A program made the position numbers and the translations under genes. The notes beneath the pieces were generated by a model. The model ran no database searches, was not told the origin of the DNA, and worked only from the letters and a program-made list of their open reading frames with translations. From Veillonellaceae bacterium (GTDB lineage: Bacteria > Bacillota_C > Negativicutes > UBA1444): 64,000 nucleotides of DNA. Location: contig JAAZNU010000023.1 in the NCBI GenBank assembly GCA_012798135.1, positions 6,724 to 70,723 on the forward strand. The letters are read 5' to 3'. Of this stretch, positions 32,870-41,581 are shown one piece after another (position 1 is the first letter of the stretch; each line of letters starts with the position of its first letter).

Positions 32870-35800
32870 TCAGAACCGGATCCGGTATTCCAAGCCCCAA
32901 CGCGGACTGCTTTTTTCGTCGATGGAAGCATTAATGCTGAATGATCGCGTAACGTCGTAGCGGATGCTTGCCAGATACTCGCTGCGGTTCACGCTCATGG
33001 AATAGGACACTTCCACGCGATCGCCGATATATTTGCTGAACTCCAAATTGTATACTTCGTGCAGGGAGGCCGGTTTTCCTGCCGCCACCGTCGGACCGAA
33101 CGTCACTGGCTCACGGGAGGTGGTCCGGGTGCTGGATACCAGCCGAAAATCGTCCAGTCCCAGCGCTTCGCGGAACGTATTCTCCACCTCGCCGAACACC
33201 TGCATCCGGAAGCCGGTGGTCAGCAGGGAGCGCATCTCTTCCCGGGCCAGAACGTCCGACCCCATGGCGCCGGGCAAAATGGTCTCGCCGCTGCGCGGTC
33301 GCAAAGCCAGTACCGTCCGGATCTCCTGCGGACTGAGCGCGGGAATGGAAGATAATTTCAGATTCATCTCGGAGGCGGGACCGTCAATGTTCAACATCAC
33401 TTTGGTCTGGGACAGGTTGGCTTGCGCTTCCAGACGAATCTGCGGGTCGATTCGGCGCCGGTGGGGAAAATCGATCGATCCTTCCGAAATTCGGAACCGG
33501 GAACCTAAGTATTCCAAACTGCCCCGGGTCAGCTCAATCTTGCCGGTGATTCGCGGCTCATGCAGCGACCCGCCGAAATGGAGACCGCCGCCCAGCCAAA
33601 TGTCATACAGGGAGGGAGAATAGGCCCTAACCCCCTTGCCAATCACCAAGTCCAGAGCCAGCGCGATATCAAGATCACTCTGCGGTGTATCCGGAATTCC
33701 CGGAACGTTCAGAGTCATGTTTTCAAACACCAGCTTGCCGGCCAAAAGGGGGTTGCCGTTCTGTCGCGTCAGGGTGATCTCGCCGCTCAGCGGTCCTTTG
33801 AAATATTTATGCCGGATGCCGAGACGGTCGAGCACCAGCTTGGCATCATAGCCAGCCAAGCCTTCTTCGCCGTTCAGCTTGGCGGAGCCGGTCAGCCGGA
33901 AACTGCCGCCGCCCATGGTCCCGGAAAACCGGGTCACGTTCATTTTATCATCTTCGAACTGAATATCAATCCCCAATTTTTCCAGTGGGTCGGCCAGTGA
34001 CTTCAATTTCAGCGCGCCGTCGGTGATGGACAGGTTGCCGCCATAGATTGGATGGGCCCAGGTGCCGCCAATCGTCACCTCGCCCTTTGTTTCGCCAAGC
34101 GCCCACTGGACTTCCGGCGACAGCAGCGGCAAAATGCTAAGGTTGGCATGATCCAGCCGCAGGCGCAGGTCCATCGTCTCGGCGCCGGCAGTTTTATCCG
34201 CAGCGCCGTTCTGGCGTTTGATCGCCTTCAATGGCAAAGAACCGTAGGCACTGGCCCGGTGTTCCCCTTTGGTAATGTATAGCTGATTGACCTGAATGAT
34301 CTCATCTTGCAGCACGAACAGGCCATACAACTCGTCAAACGTGGCATTGGTCACACCGCCGTCGCGGATGTTCAGCGACAAGCCCGCTTTCGGCGCCGCA
34401 ATGGTTCCGCCGAGTTGCGCCAGAAAATCCATTTTCCCCTGGATTTCCGCTTTCGTATCCAACCAGGCGGCCAGCAAGCCGGCATCAATATCGCGGCCGC
34501 CGATTTCCAGCGCCAGCGGGCCTTTTAAGTCCGCCGTTCCTTTAGCGATCACCAGACCGGTTCCCTGCCGGGCCTGAAAATCTTGAATCGTAAGTACGTT
34601 GTTGCGCAACGCGACATTCAGGTCGATGCGGTCCAATAGATAATTTTTGATCCGGCCGGCATGCAACGTTCCGAACAGCTGCATTGCCGGGTTGTCGAGC
34701 GTGCCGGTCACCGCGACCTGACCTTCCAGACGGCCGGAAACATTTTTCAGCGGCGTATTCAGAATGGTTAACAAACCGGACAGTTCCGCATTTTCCACCG
34801 ACAGGCCGCCATAGATCTCCTGAGTTTTTTCCCGATAGCCCCCGTTGGCCCGGACCTGACCCTTGCCGAGCAGAAACTGCGCCGAACTCACTTCGACTTC
34901 ATCCGGCCGGAGCACGATCTGACCGGCGACATCATACAGGTCCTGGCCGTTGAGCCTTAAGACCCGCGACATCACCGCTCCCTGAAATTCCGGAATCGTT
35001 GCAGTTCCGGCCAACACGCCGTTTAGACTCACCTTTCCTTCGACGGGGTATGGATACTTCAGTTGCAGATAGGCCGTCTCCACATCATGCGCCGTCACGG
35101 TAAAGTTCAGGCGTTGATCTTGGTCCATTGTCCCGGACAAGACGGCTTTCGCATTGAAGGAGTCGACTTCCAGGTCATCGATCGACAAAATGCCGTCTTT
35201 GCGTCGGTAATTGCCGCACACTCTGGACAGCAAAAAACCGCGATAACTGCCTTCCCAAAGCGTCAGCTTACCGGCGGCCTCGAGCCTGTCGAGAGTCCCG
35301 CCGAGCGTCACTTCGTTTTTAACATTGCCGGTCAACGGTTCGCCCGGCGCCAACCAGGCCGCCAGATCCTCCGCCCGGGCGCCTTCGGTCTTGACGCGAA
35401 GCGCTATCGCCCGGTCGCCGGCAAGCGCCACGGTACCATCCACTTCATGCAGGCTCCGGCCGTTGCGGACTTGCACTTTGGCCAGTGAGATCACGCCGCC
35501 CTGAACGTCGACCGTTCCGTTGGCCCGGGTAAACGGTTGGCGCAGAATCTGGCCATCCAGGGCCAAAAAATCGCCGTGAACGGCCGGTGCAACCGGTGAT
35601 CCGGTCAAGCGGCCGGTAAAATTCAGCGACCCGGCAGCCGGCAGCTCCGGCGCGAACCGTGGCAAAACGCGCAATGGCAGCGCGGCACCCAACAGGTTCA
35701 GGTCCAATCGTTCCGGCCCCAAACGGCCGCTGGCGGCCAGCGATCCCCCGTTGACGCGGGTGGACAAGGCCTGCAGGAACAATCCGTCGTCCGTTTGTTC

Positions 35801-37009
35801 CAACGACGCCGTCAATTGACTTAACGTCTCGCCGACCAGCCCGCCCTGTCCTTCGAACAGTCGTAGCGCCCAGTTGCCGCCAAAACGCCGGCCGGCAAAA
35901 CGGGTCGAGAAGTCGGTCACGCTCCAGCCGGCGATCTCGCCGCCCGGCAGGCCCAGCTTTCCGTCAACCAGCAAGCGGTCCCAGGGGCCGGACAGATTCG
36001 CCTCCACATCCACTTTGCCTCTGAGCGGCAAGGTTTCATCCAGCTTAAGCGGGTCCACGCCCGCAGCCTGCAAGCGCATCTGCAATTCCGGCTCGCCCAT
36101 CGGGTGGAGGATCAAGCCGGCGGCCGTCAACATCTGCCCTTTAAGCTTGCCCGTCACGTCGTAAAATTGTACGGCCGATTCCGAAAACGTGATCAGGCCG
36201 GCGACCTCGCTCCAGTCAATACCGGCGAAACGGCCGGAAACGCCGTCGGGCCTGATCTCACCGGCAAATTTGAGGCCGTCGCGATTCTTCTGCAAAGTGA
36301 TGTCGATCTGTTTGACCCGTCCCTTTAAGTCACCCAGCGGCCAATCCCTTGGGAACAGGCCTTGCCAAGATTCCAGATCCTGGTTCTGCCCCTGCAGGGT
36401 CAGGACGCCCTGCCCGTTGGCGGTAAAGGTGCCGAAAGTGCGAGCCCGCCGGTCCTGCTCGCGCAGATTCAGTCGAAACTGAATCGACGGGCTCTGCGCA
36501 AAGTCCAACGAACCGGCCACCGGTGCGATCTGCCAGAGCCGATTTTCCTCATGGAGAAAGACCTGGCCGCCCGTCAGCGTCAGTTTTCCTCTGAACGCCT
36601 GGCTGCCCGGCAAGTCTTTGGTCAGCAACTCGTCGATATTCCATTGGCCTGATTTTTCCCGATAGAGGGACAGTTCCGGCCCATTTAGCAGCACCCGGGC
36701 GATGGCTTCCGCCATCGGCCGGTTTTGCAATATCCGCACCGGATTCACTTCGATGACCGCTACCGGTGCATTGACCAGTTCCCGGCCCTGCTTGTCGAAC
36801 ACTTTTATGTTTTTGAGGGTTACCACGTTCCAGGCTGTCAGCTCGGCTTCGCCCACTGTCACCGTCGTACCGAGGGTCCGGGTCAGTTCCGCCGCAACAG
36901 TGTCCTTAACACCGGACAACAAGGCCGCCCCTCTCGCTCCCCACCAGAATGCGAACAGGCCGACAGCGACAAACAACGGCAATATAACCCACAAGGCCTT
37001 TCTTCGCAT
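32870..37009 (-). CDS. tamB: TamB-like AsmA-family inter-membrane protein
   Basis: 1379 aa. One N-terminal signal-anchor helix (about 5-26), then about 1,000 residues of repeating beta-strands (AsmA/TamB taco fold with a lipid-binding groove), and the DUF490/TamB C-terminal domain (about 1000-1379; GSLEYLGSRFRISEGSIDF, MNLKLSSIPALSPQEIRTVL, ending GLEYRIRF). TamB proteins bridge inner and outer membranes and move phospholipids; in many bacteria they work with TamA/BamA. No TamA gene is seen nearby, so BamA, 1.4 kb away, is the natural partner. GGAGA precedes the ATG by 6 nt. Confidence 0.93.
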   Translation of the reverse strand: MRRKALWVILPLFVAVGLFAFWWGARGAALLSGVKDTVAAELTRTLGTTVTVGEAELTAWNVVTLKNIKVFDKQGRELVNAPVAVIEVNPVRILQNRPMAEAIARVLLNGPELSLYREKSGQWNIDELLTKDLPGSQAFRGKLTLTGGQVFLHEENRLWQIAPVAGSLDFAQSPSIQFRLNLREQDRRARTFGTFTANGQGVLTLQGQNQDLESWQGLFPRDWPLGDLKGRVKQIDITLQKNRDGLKFAGEIRPDGVSGRFAGIDWSEVAGLITFSESAVQFYDVTGKLKGQMLTAAGLILHPMGEPELQMRLQAAGVDPLKLDETLPLRGKVDVEANLSGPWDRLLVDGKLGLPGGEIAGWSVTDFSTRFAGRRFGGNWALRLFEGQGGLVGETLSQLTASLEQTDDGLFLQALSTRVNGGSLAASGRLGPERLDLNLLGAALPLRVLPRFAPELPAAGSLNFTGRLTGSPVAPAVHGDFLALDGQILRQPFTRANGTVDVQGGVISLAKVQVRNGRSLHEVDGTVALAGDRAIALRVKTEGARAEDLAAWLAPGEPLTGNVKNEVTLGGTLDRLEAAGKLTLWEGSYRGFLLSRVCGNYRRKDGILSIDDLEVDSFNAKAVLSGTMDQDQRLNFTVTAHDVETAYLQLKYPYPVEGKVSLNGVLAGTATIPEFQGAVMSRVLRLNGQDLYDVAGQIVLRPDEVEVSSAQFLLGKGQVRANGGYREKTQEIYGGLSVENAELSGLLTILNTPLKNVSGRLEGQVAVTGTLDNPAMQLFGTLHAGRIKNYLLDRIDLNVALRNNVLTIQDFQARQGTGLVIAKGTADLKGPLALEIGGRDIDAGLLAAWLDTKAEIQGKMDFLAQLGGTIAAPKAGLSLNIRDGGVTNATFDELYGLFVLQDEIIQVNQLYITKGEHRASAYGSLPLKAIKRQNGAADKTAGAETMDLRLRLDHANLSILPLLSPEVQWALGETKGEVTIGGTWAHPIYGGNLSITDGALKLKSLADPLEKLGIDIQFEDDKMNVTRFSGTMGGGSFRLTGSAKLNGEEGLAGYDAKLVLDRLGIRHKYFKGPLSGEITLTRQNGNPLLAGKLVFENMTLNVPGIPDTPQSDLDIALALDLVIGKGVRAYSPSLYDIWLGGGLHFGGSLHEPRITGKIELTRGSLEYLGSRFRISEGSIDFPHRRRIDPQIRLEAQANLSQTKVMLNIDGPASEMNLKLSSIPALSPQEIRTVLALRPRSGETILPGAMGSDVLAREEMRSLLTTGFRMQVFGEVENTFREALGLDDFRLVSSTRTTSREPVTFGPTVAAGKPASLHEVYNLEFSKYIGDRVEVSYSMSVNRSEYLASIRYDVTRSFSINASIDEKSSPRWGLEYRIRF

Positions 37010-37044
37010 GAATAGTCTCCCTTGGTCGCGCTTGCTTATAGCAT

Positions 37045-38385
37045 TTATTTTACCGGCATGCCCATCGACTTGTCGAGTTGCGACCGATAGTTGTTATAGT
37101 CATACATGGCTTTCAGATAATTGTTCTTGGCCGTGGTCAAGGCCACCTGCGCGTCCAGCACGTCCAGGTTGGTGCCGACGCCGGCCTGATAGCGAATCAC
37201 CTTGATGCCGTAATCCTCTTCTGCCAGTCCGACCGCCGCGCTACTGGTCTGGATGCTCTGTTCCGCCGATTTGAGGCTGAGATAGGTCGACCGGACGTCG
37301 AGCTGGACGCTGTCGACGGTCTGTCGCAGCTGTTCCTGAGTTTTATGATAGGTTTCGACCGCTTTTTTGACATTGCCGGCAGTCAGGCCGGAATCCAGAA
37401 ACGTCCAACTGGTGGTCAAATACACCGTCCAGTTGTAGTTGGTGCCGCCGGGAAAATTGGTATTGTTCCAACCGTTCGTATAAGTTGCCGAAATAGATGG
37501 CAGATAACCGGCTTTGGCAACGGCGATCCCTTCCTGGGCGCTCTTGGCGGCGTCGGTGTACTGGAATATTTCCGGACGCTGACGCAGGGCCAGATCGACG
37601 CAGGCCGCCAGATCCGCCTCGAACTTGCTATAGGATAAATCACCCTTGACCTTGAGTTCGGTCGTCAGCGGCAGCCCCATCACATTATTGAGATTGGCCA
37701 TCGTGATATCGTAGGCGTTCTGGGCTTCGATCAAAGTCTGCTTCGCCTTGGCCAGTTCCACTTCCGACCGCAGCACATCGACCTTGGCGACGACGCCGAC
37801 ATCAAATTGCAACTTCACGTCCTGCAGGTAGCGTTCCAGCCGGGTGACCGATTCCTGGGCCAGCTTGACCGCGTCGCGGGCCGCCATGAACTTGAAGTAG
37901 GCATCCGTCGCACTATATTTCAGTTGCTGTCGGGCGGCGACGATGCCCCACTGGCTGGAATCCAGCGATAGTTTGGCCTGGCTGACCTGGCTCTCGATCT
38001 TGTTGCCGGACCACAGGATCCAGCTCAGGCTGACGGAGTTCGAATAATTGTCGGTAGCCGTTGGATTAGGTTCCCTATCGGTGGGTGCAGCCAATGTCCG
38101 CGAGTCCCGATGCGTGGCGCTGATGGTCGGCCAGCGGTAGGAGCGGGCGGCTGTCAGGGCCCCTTTGGCGGCTTCATAGTCAAACACGGCGATCTTGCCG
38201 TTGGGGTTGTTGACCAGGGCTAACTGAACGGCTTGATCCAGCGTCAGTTCCATGACTGTTGGTGCTGTCGGCACTGCCGGCCCGGCGGCCATCGCCGTTC
38301 CCGCCGCCAGGATCGCCAGTAATATCCCAGCCAGCAGGCTGCGCTGCCGCCGCAAATTTTCGATTATTGTCACTGCCGTTTTCAT
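37045..38385 (-). CDS. tolC: TolC-family outer-membrane efflux protein
   Basis: 446 aa. Signal peptide about 1-34, then two OEP repeats: MELTLDQAVQLALVNNPNGK (first), long helices with SATDAYFKFMAARDAVKLAQ, and the second-repeat tail LDVRSTYLSLKSAEQS and TNLDVLDAQVALTTAKNNY. This is the canonical periplasmic-tunnel architecture. It forms the outer-membrane channel of tripartite pumps or type I secretion. No pump genes are adjacent; instead it follows mlaD and precedes tamB, suggesting a shared regulon with lipid trafficking. GGAGG precedes the ATG. Confidence 0.93.
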   Translation of the reverse strand: MKTAVTIIENLRRQRSLLAGILLAILAAGTAMAAGPAVPTAPTVMELTLDQAVQLALVNNPNGKIAVFDYEAAKGALTAARSYRWPTISATHRDSRTLAAPTDREPNPTATDNYSNSVSLSWILWSGNKIESQVSQAKLSLDSSQWGIVAARQQLKYSATDAYFKFMAARDAVKLAQESVTRLERYLQDVKLQFDVGVVAKVDVLRSEVELAKAKQTLIEAQNAYDITMANLNNVMGLPLTTELKVKGDLSYSKFEADLAACVDLALRQRPEIFQYTDAAKSAQEGIAVAKAGYLPSISATYTNGWNNTNFPGGTNYNWTVYLTTSWTFLDSGLTAGNVKKAVETYHKTQEQLRQTVDSVQLDVRSTYLSLKSAEQSIQTSSAAVGLAEEDYGIKVIRYQAGVGTNLDVLDAQVALTTAKNNYLKAMYDYNNYRSQLDKSMGMPVK

Positions 38386-38418
38386 GCCGATTCCTCCGTT
38401 ATCATCCGGTTGTTGCAG

Positions 38419-39678
38419 TTAAAATGTCCGGCGCAGGCCGAAATAAGTGCTGCGCTGCGATTCCTTGTTGACACCGATGCTCTCGCCCACGAGATAGGTA
38501 TCCGGCCCGATTCGCAGCTCGGAACGCAGCTTGAGCCGAAAATCGTTGGGATCATAAGCGTCGGCGGAAATGCGGAAGTTTTTGCCGAGATTCAGGTCCA
38601 GGCCGGCGCCGGCTTTGCCTTCGATCACGCCGATCCGACCGCCCACCGTCTTACCGGTCTGCCCCAATTGGAAATTGAACCGGTTGGCTTCGCCGATATC
38701 CGACAAGCCCATATGGAAATAGTGCCGCTCATCGGTATGGATGCGCAGGTCGACGTTGGCCCGGTATTTCTCGGCTCCGCCGCTGTACATCAGGTCCACG
38801 CCGGCCTGAGTTTTGATCTTTTCAACCCGGTTGAACATCCGGTTGGCTTTCTCCGACACTTCCCGGGCATTTTTCAGGGTAGTCTTGAGGTTGTCCGCCG
38901 TCTGCGGATCGGTCGCCACTGGTTCCAACGCCGCCGCCATTTTTTCGATCCGGGCGCTGGCGCTACGCAGATTTGCCAAGGTTTCCGTCAGATCTTTGGC
39001 GAACCTGCCGTCATTGTCGACTGTCATGGCCATCTTGTCGACCCGGCCGGCCACATTGCGCAGGCTGGCCGACATGACCGCCAAGTTCCGGGCAATCGCG
39101 TTGATGTTCTGCTCGTTGTCGACCGCCATCCGCGACAGAGCCGCGGTCAAGCGATCGATGTTGCGGGCGGTATCCTTTAGAGAGCCTTGCGTTTGAGGGT
39201 CGCCGAATACCGCTTCCAGGGAAACCACCAGTTTGTCCATCCGCTGGAACAGTTTGTCGGCCGTCGAAATAAAGCTGTCGAGGCCTTCCGGCGGTCCGCC
39301 CTCGGCCACGGCTTCCCGTTCATAAAATTTGTCCCGTCGGTCGGGTGGCGAAATCATGACAAATTTATCGCCCAACAGCCCGTCCGAACCGATCGAGAAG
39401 GCCGATCCCACCGGAATCTGATTGCCGGCCCAGATCCGCAGCGTCGCCCGGGCTTTTCCCTGTTCCGTGACGCCCAATTGGGTGACCCGACCCACATCGA
39501 CGCCGGCATAGCGAACCTGTCCGCCGATTTTCAGGCCATCCACCCGGTCGAAATCGACATACAGCGGATACCCGGTTTCGCCGAACCGGATCGCCCCGTA
39601 AAAAATGGCCGTTCCGATCAGGAGCGCGATCCCCAGTAATGTCACGGCGCCGACTTTCGTTTCCGCTGTCATTTTCAT
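38419..39678 (-). CDS. mlaD: MlaD-type MCE protein with C-terminal barrel
   Basis: 419 aa. One transmembrane anchor (about 8-30), an MCE domain (about 35-115; [40 protein letters not shown]), a long alpha-helical stalk (about 135-295, LxxxT/LxxxA repeats), and a strand-rich end (about 300-419) finishing FGLRRTF, the barrel signature. This matches the long MlaD described in Veillonella, which spans the periplasm and ends in an outer-membrane barrel, so MlaB and MlaC are not required; neither is present here. The ATG overlaps the mlaF stop by 4 nt. Confidence 0.92.
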   Translation of the reverse strand: MKMTAETKVGAVTLLGIALLIGTAIFYGAIRFGETGYPLYVDFDRVDGLKIGGQVRYAGVDVGRVTQLGVTEQGKARATLRIWAGNQIPVGSAFSIGSDGLLGDKFVMISPPDRRDKFYEREAVAEGGPPEGLDSFISTADKLFQRMDKLVVSLEAVFGDPQTQGSLKDTARNIDRLTAALSRMAVDNEQNINAIARNLAVMSASLRNVAGRVDKMAMTVDNDGRFAKDLTETLANLRSASARIEKMAAALEPVATDPQTADNLKTTLKNAREVSEKANRMFNRVEKIKTQAGVDLMYSGGAEKYRANVDLRIHTDERHYFHMGLSDIGEANRFNFQLGQTGKTVGGRIGVIEGKAGAGLDLNLGKNFRISADAYDPNDFRLKLRSELRIGPDTYLVGESIGVNKESQRSTYFGLRRTF

Positions 39679-40457
39679 TCTTTCGCCCTCCTTTGGACCG
39701 GGATGCAGGAAGTTTTCACGCCGGCGATGAACTGTTGCACGACCGGGTTGACAGACTGCCGGAATTCATCCGGCGTGCCGATGGCGACGATTTTTTCGTC
39801 GTACAGCATGGCGATCCTGTCAGCGATCGTGAACGCGCTCTCCATGTCGTGCGTCACCACGACCGCGGTCACGCCCAGTATACGCCGGGTACTCATGATC
39901 AGGCGATTGATCGTGGCCGACATGACCGGGTCGAGGCCGGAAGTCGGCTCGTCGTACAAGACGATTGTCGGGTTGAGGGCGATTGCCCGGGCCAGGCTGA
40001 CCCGTTTTTTCATCCCGCCGGACAATTCGCTCGGCATGGCGTTTTCCCGGCCCATCAAGCCTACCATGCGCAGGGTCCGGCGAATCACCCGCAAGATTTC
40101 CTCTTCCGGCATCTTGGTATGCTGCCGGATGCCGAAGGCGACGTTCTCACCCACCGTCATCGAGTCGAACAGCGCCGAGTATTGGAATACCATGCCCATA
40201 TTGCGGCGAATCTGATTGAGTTCATCTTCATCAAGATGGGATATCTCCCGGCCATCCACCCAGATCTGCCCGGAATCCGGTTTCAGCAGGCCGATCATCA
40301 GGCGCAGCAACGTGCTTTTGCCGGAACCGCTCGGGCCGATGACCACCAGGATCTCACCCCGCTGCACCTGCAGGCTGACGTCGTCCAGAATCCGGCGGTC
40401 CTGAAACGACATGCTGACATTTTTCAGTTCAAGCATCGGCTCTGTCACAGGTTCCAT
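39675..40457 (-). CDS. mlaF: Phospholipid ABC transporter ATPase
   Basis: ATPase of the MlaEFD lipid transporter, 260 aa. Walker [10 protein letters not shown] (about 41), Q-loop [11 protein letters not shown], signature LSGGMKKR (about 145), Walker [14 protein letters not shown] and H-loop VTHDM. The MKKR after the signature and the [10 protein letters not shown] wording are typical of the MCE-linked Mkl/MlaF group. The ATG at 40457 is preferred over a GTG at 40460 that lies within AGGTGATGTG. It is translationally close to mlaE (ribosome-binding site inside the mlaE end). Confidence 0.95.
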   Translation of the reverse strand: MEPVTEPMLELKNVSMSFQDRRILDDVSLQVQRGEILVVIGPSGSGKSTLLRLMIGLLKPDSGQIWVDGREISHLDEDELNQIRRNMGMVFQYSALFDSMTVGENVAFGIRQHTKMPEEEILRVIRRTLRMVGLMGRENAMPSELSGGMKKRVSLARAIALNPTIVLYDEPTSGLDPVMSATINRLIMSTRRILGVTAVVVTHDMESAFTIADRIAMLYDEKIVAIGTPDEFRQSVNPVVQQFIAGVKTSCIPVQRRAKE

Positions 40458-40461
40458 CACA

Positions 40462-41229
40462 TCACCTAAACAACCAGGTCGAAAGGAAAAAATTCACCAC
40501 AAAAATCCAGACGATGGAAGTCACGACCGATCCGGTCGTGGCATGGCCGACGCCCTCGGCGCCTTCCTTGGCGCCCATGCCCTTGATACAACCAACCAAG
40601 GCCACGATGCCACCGAAAAACATCGACTTGATCAGACCACCGGTGAAATCGGACAATTCCGTGAAGGTTTCTATGGAATGAATAAAGCTGTAGGCGCTGA
40701 CGTTCGTGTGGGTCATCGCCACGAACAGGCCGCCGGCAATGCCCATGAAATTGGCAAAGGTCACGATCAGCGGCGTCATCAGGATGCAGGCGACAAACCG
40801 CGGTACGACCAGATAGCCGACTGGGTCCGTGGCCATCACCCGCAACGCGTCGATCTGTTCGGTCACTTTCATCGAACCGATTTCGGCCGTGATGGCGGCG
40901 CCGACGCGGCCAGCCAGAACGACGGCGCTGAGGACCGGCCCCAGTTCCCGGAACATGGCCAGCGCCACCACACCGCCGGTCGTGGACTGGGCGCCGGCCC
41001 GGGTCAGGGCCGGCGTCGCCTGCCAGACCATGACCATGCCGGTGAACACGATCATCATGAACACGATCGGCATGGTGTCGACCCCCAGATGCGACATTTG
41101 GTAAATCATATGGCGGACGTTGAGACGGCGGAGCTGCAGCAGCGTTTGCAGTAACAATCGCACCGCCCTCCCTGTAGTGGCGAACAGGTCAAAAATCAGT
41201 TTGCCCAACCATTCGCATAAATTCAGCAT
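40462..41229 (-). CDS. mlaE: MlaE-type phospholipid transporter permease
   Basis: 255 aa with five or six hydrophobic helices and the MlaE/YrbE permease motifs [20 protein letters not shown] (about 91-110) and [14 protein letters not shown] (about 115-128). It forms the membrane core that feeds lipid to MlaD. It is the first gene of the mlaEFD-tolC-tamB run; its upstream gap (41230-41581) contains the terminator of the preceding unit. Confidence 0.96.
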   Translation of the reverse strand: MLNLCEWLGKLIFDLFATTGRAVRLLLQTLLQLRRLNVRHMIYQMSHLGVDTMPIVFMMIVFTGMVMVWQATPALTRAGAQSTTGGVVALAMFRELGPVLSAVVLAGRVGAAITAEIGSMKVTEQIDALRVMATDPVGYLVVPRFVACILMTPLIVTFANFMGIAGGLFVAMTHTNVSAYSFIHSIETFTELSDFTGGLIKSMFFGGIVALVGCIKGMGAKEGAEGVGHATTGSVVTSIVWIFVVNFFLSTWLFR

Positions 41230-41581
41230 TTTGTTTATTTCCCCATGTCCGGCCTCATTTCCTTCTTTTCACCAAGTTTCTGCAACAGCCATCATCTTGG
41301 CTACGCCCCGAAAGCCCGGCCGGCCGCCAGTGCCACCGCGCCACATAATCAACCGACACGCTATTCATGCTCGACGTTGCGTCCACCGGCAGCCCGATCT
41401 GCAAATCAAAAGGCTGTCCTCCCGCCTCGCCGCCCACTGGGCCAGCTGAGCAGAAGGACAGCCTGCATCAGAACATACCAGCCGAAAAATGACGCGCACC
41501 GACCGGTGACGGTGTCATCGGCGATGATGCCCAGTCGCAGTAGGGTCGCCTAGCCGCCCAAAGCCGTTCAAAACCCGCATG
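41230..41581. other. Gene-free interval upstream of mlaE
   Basis: 352 bp between the S55 peptidase and mlaE. It holds one terminator (41411-41464). On the minus strand, 41410-41550 stays open for about 47 codons with hydrophobic residues (FFGWYVLMQAVLLLSW), but it begins directly after a TAG and has no start or ribosome-binding site, so it may be a decayed gene tail or chance. No clear -10/-35 pair for mlaE was found; TTGCAG (about 41281-41286) is a weak candidate. Confidence 0.4.
41411..41464 (-). terminator. Terminator after the S55 peptidase unit
   Basis: A 10-bp stem AGGCTGTCCT / AGGACAGCCT with a GC-rich 34-nt loop that can fold further, followed on the minus strand by TTTTGATTT. It lies 118 nt after the S55 stop. 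Confidence 0.65.
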
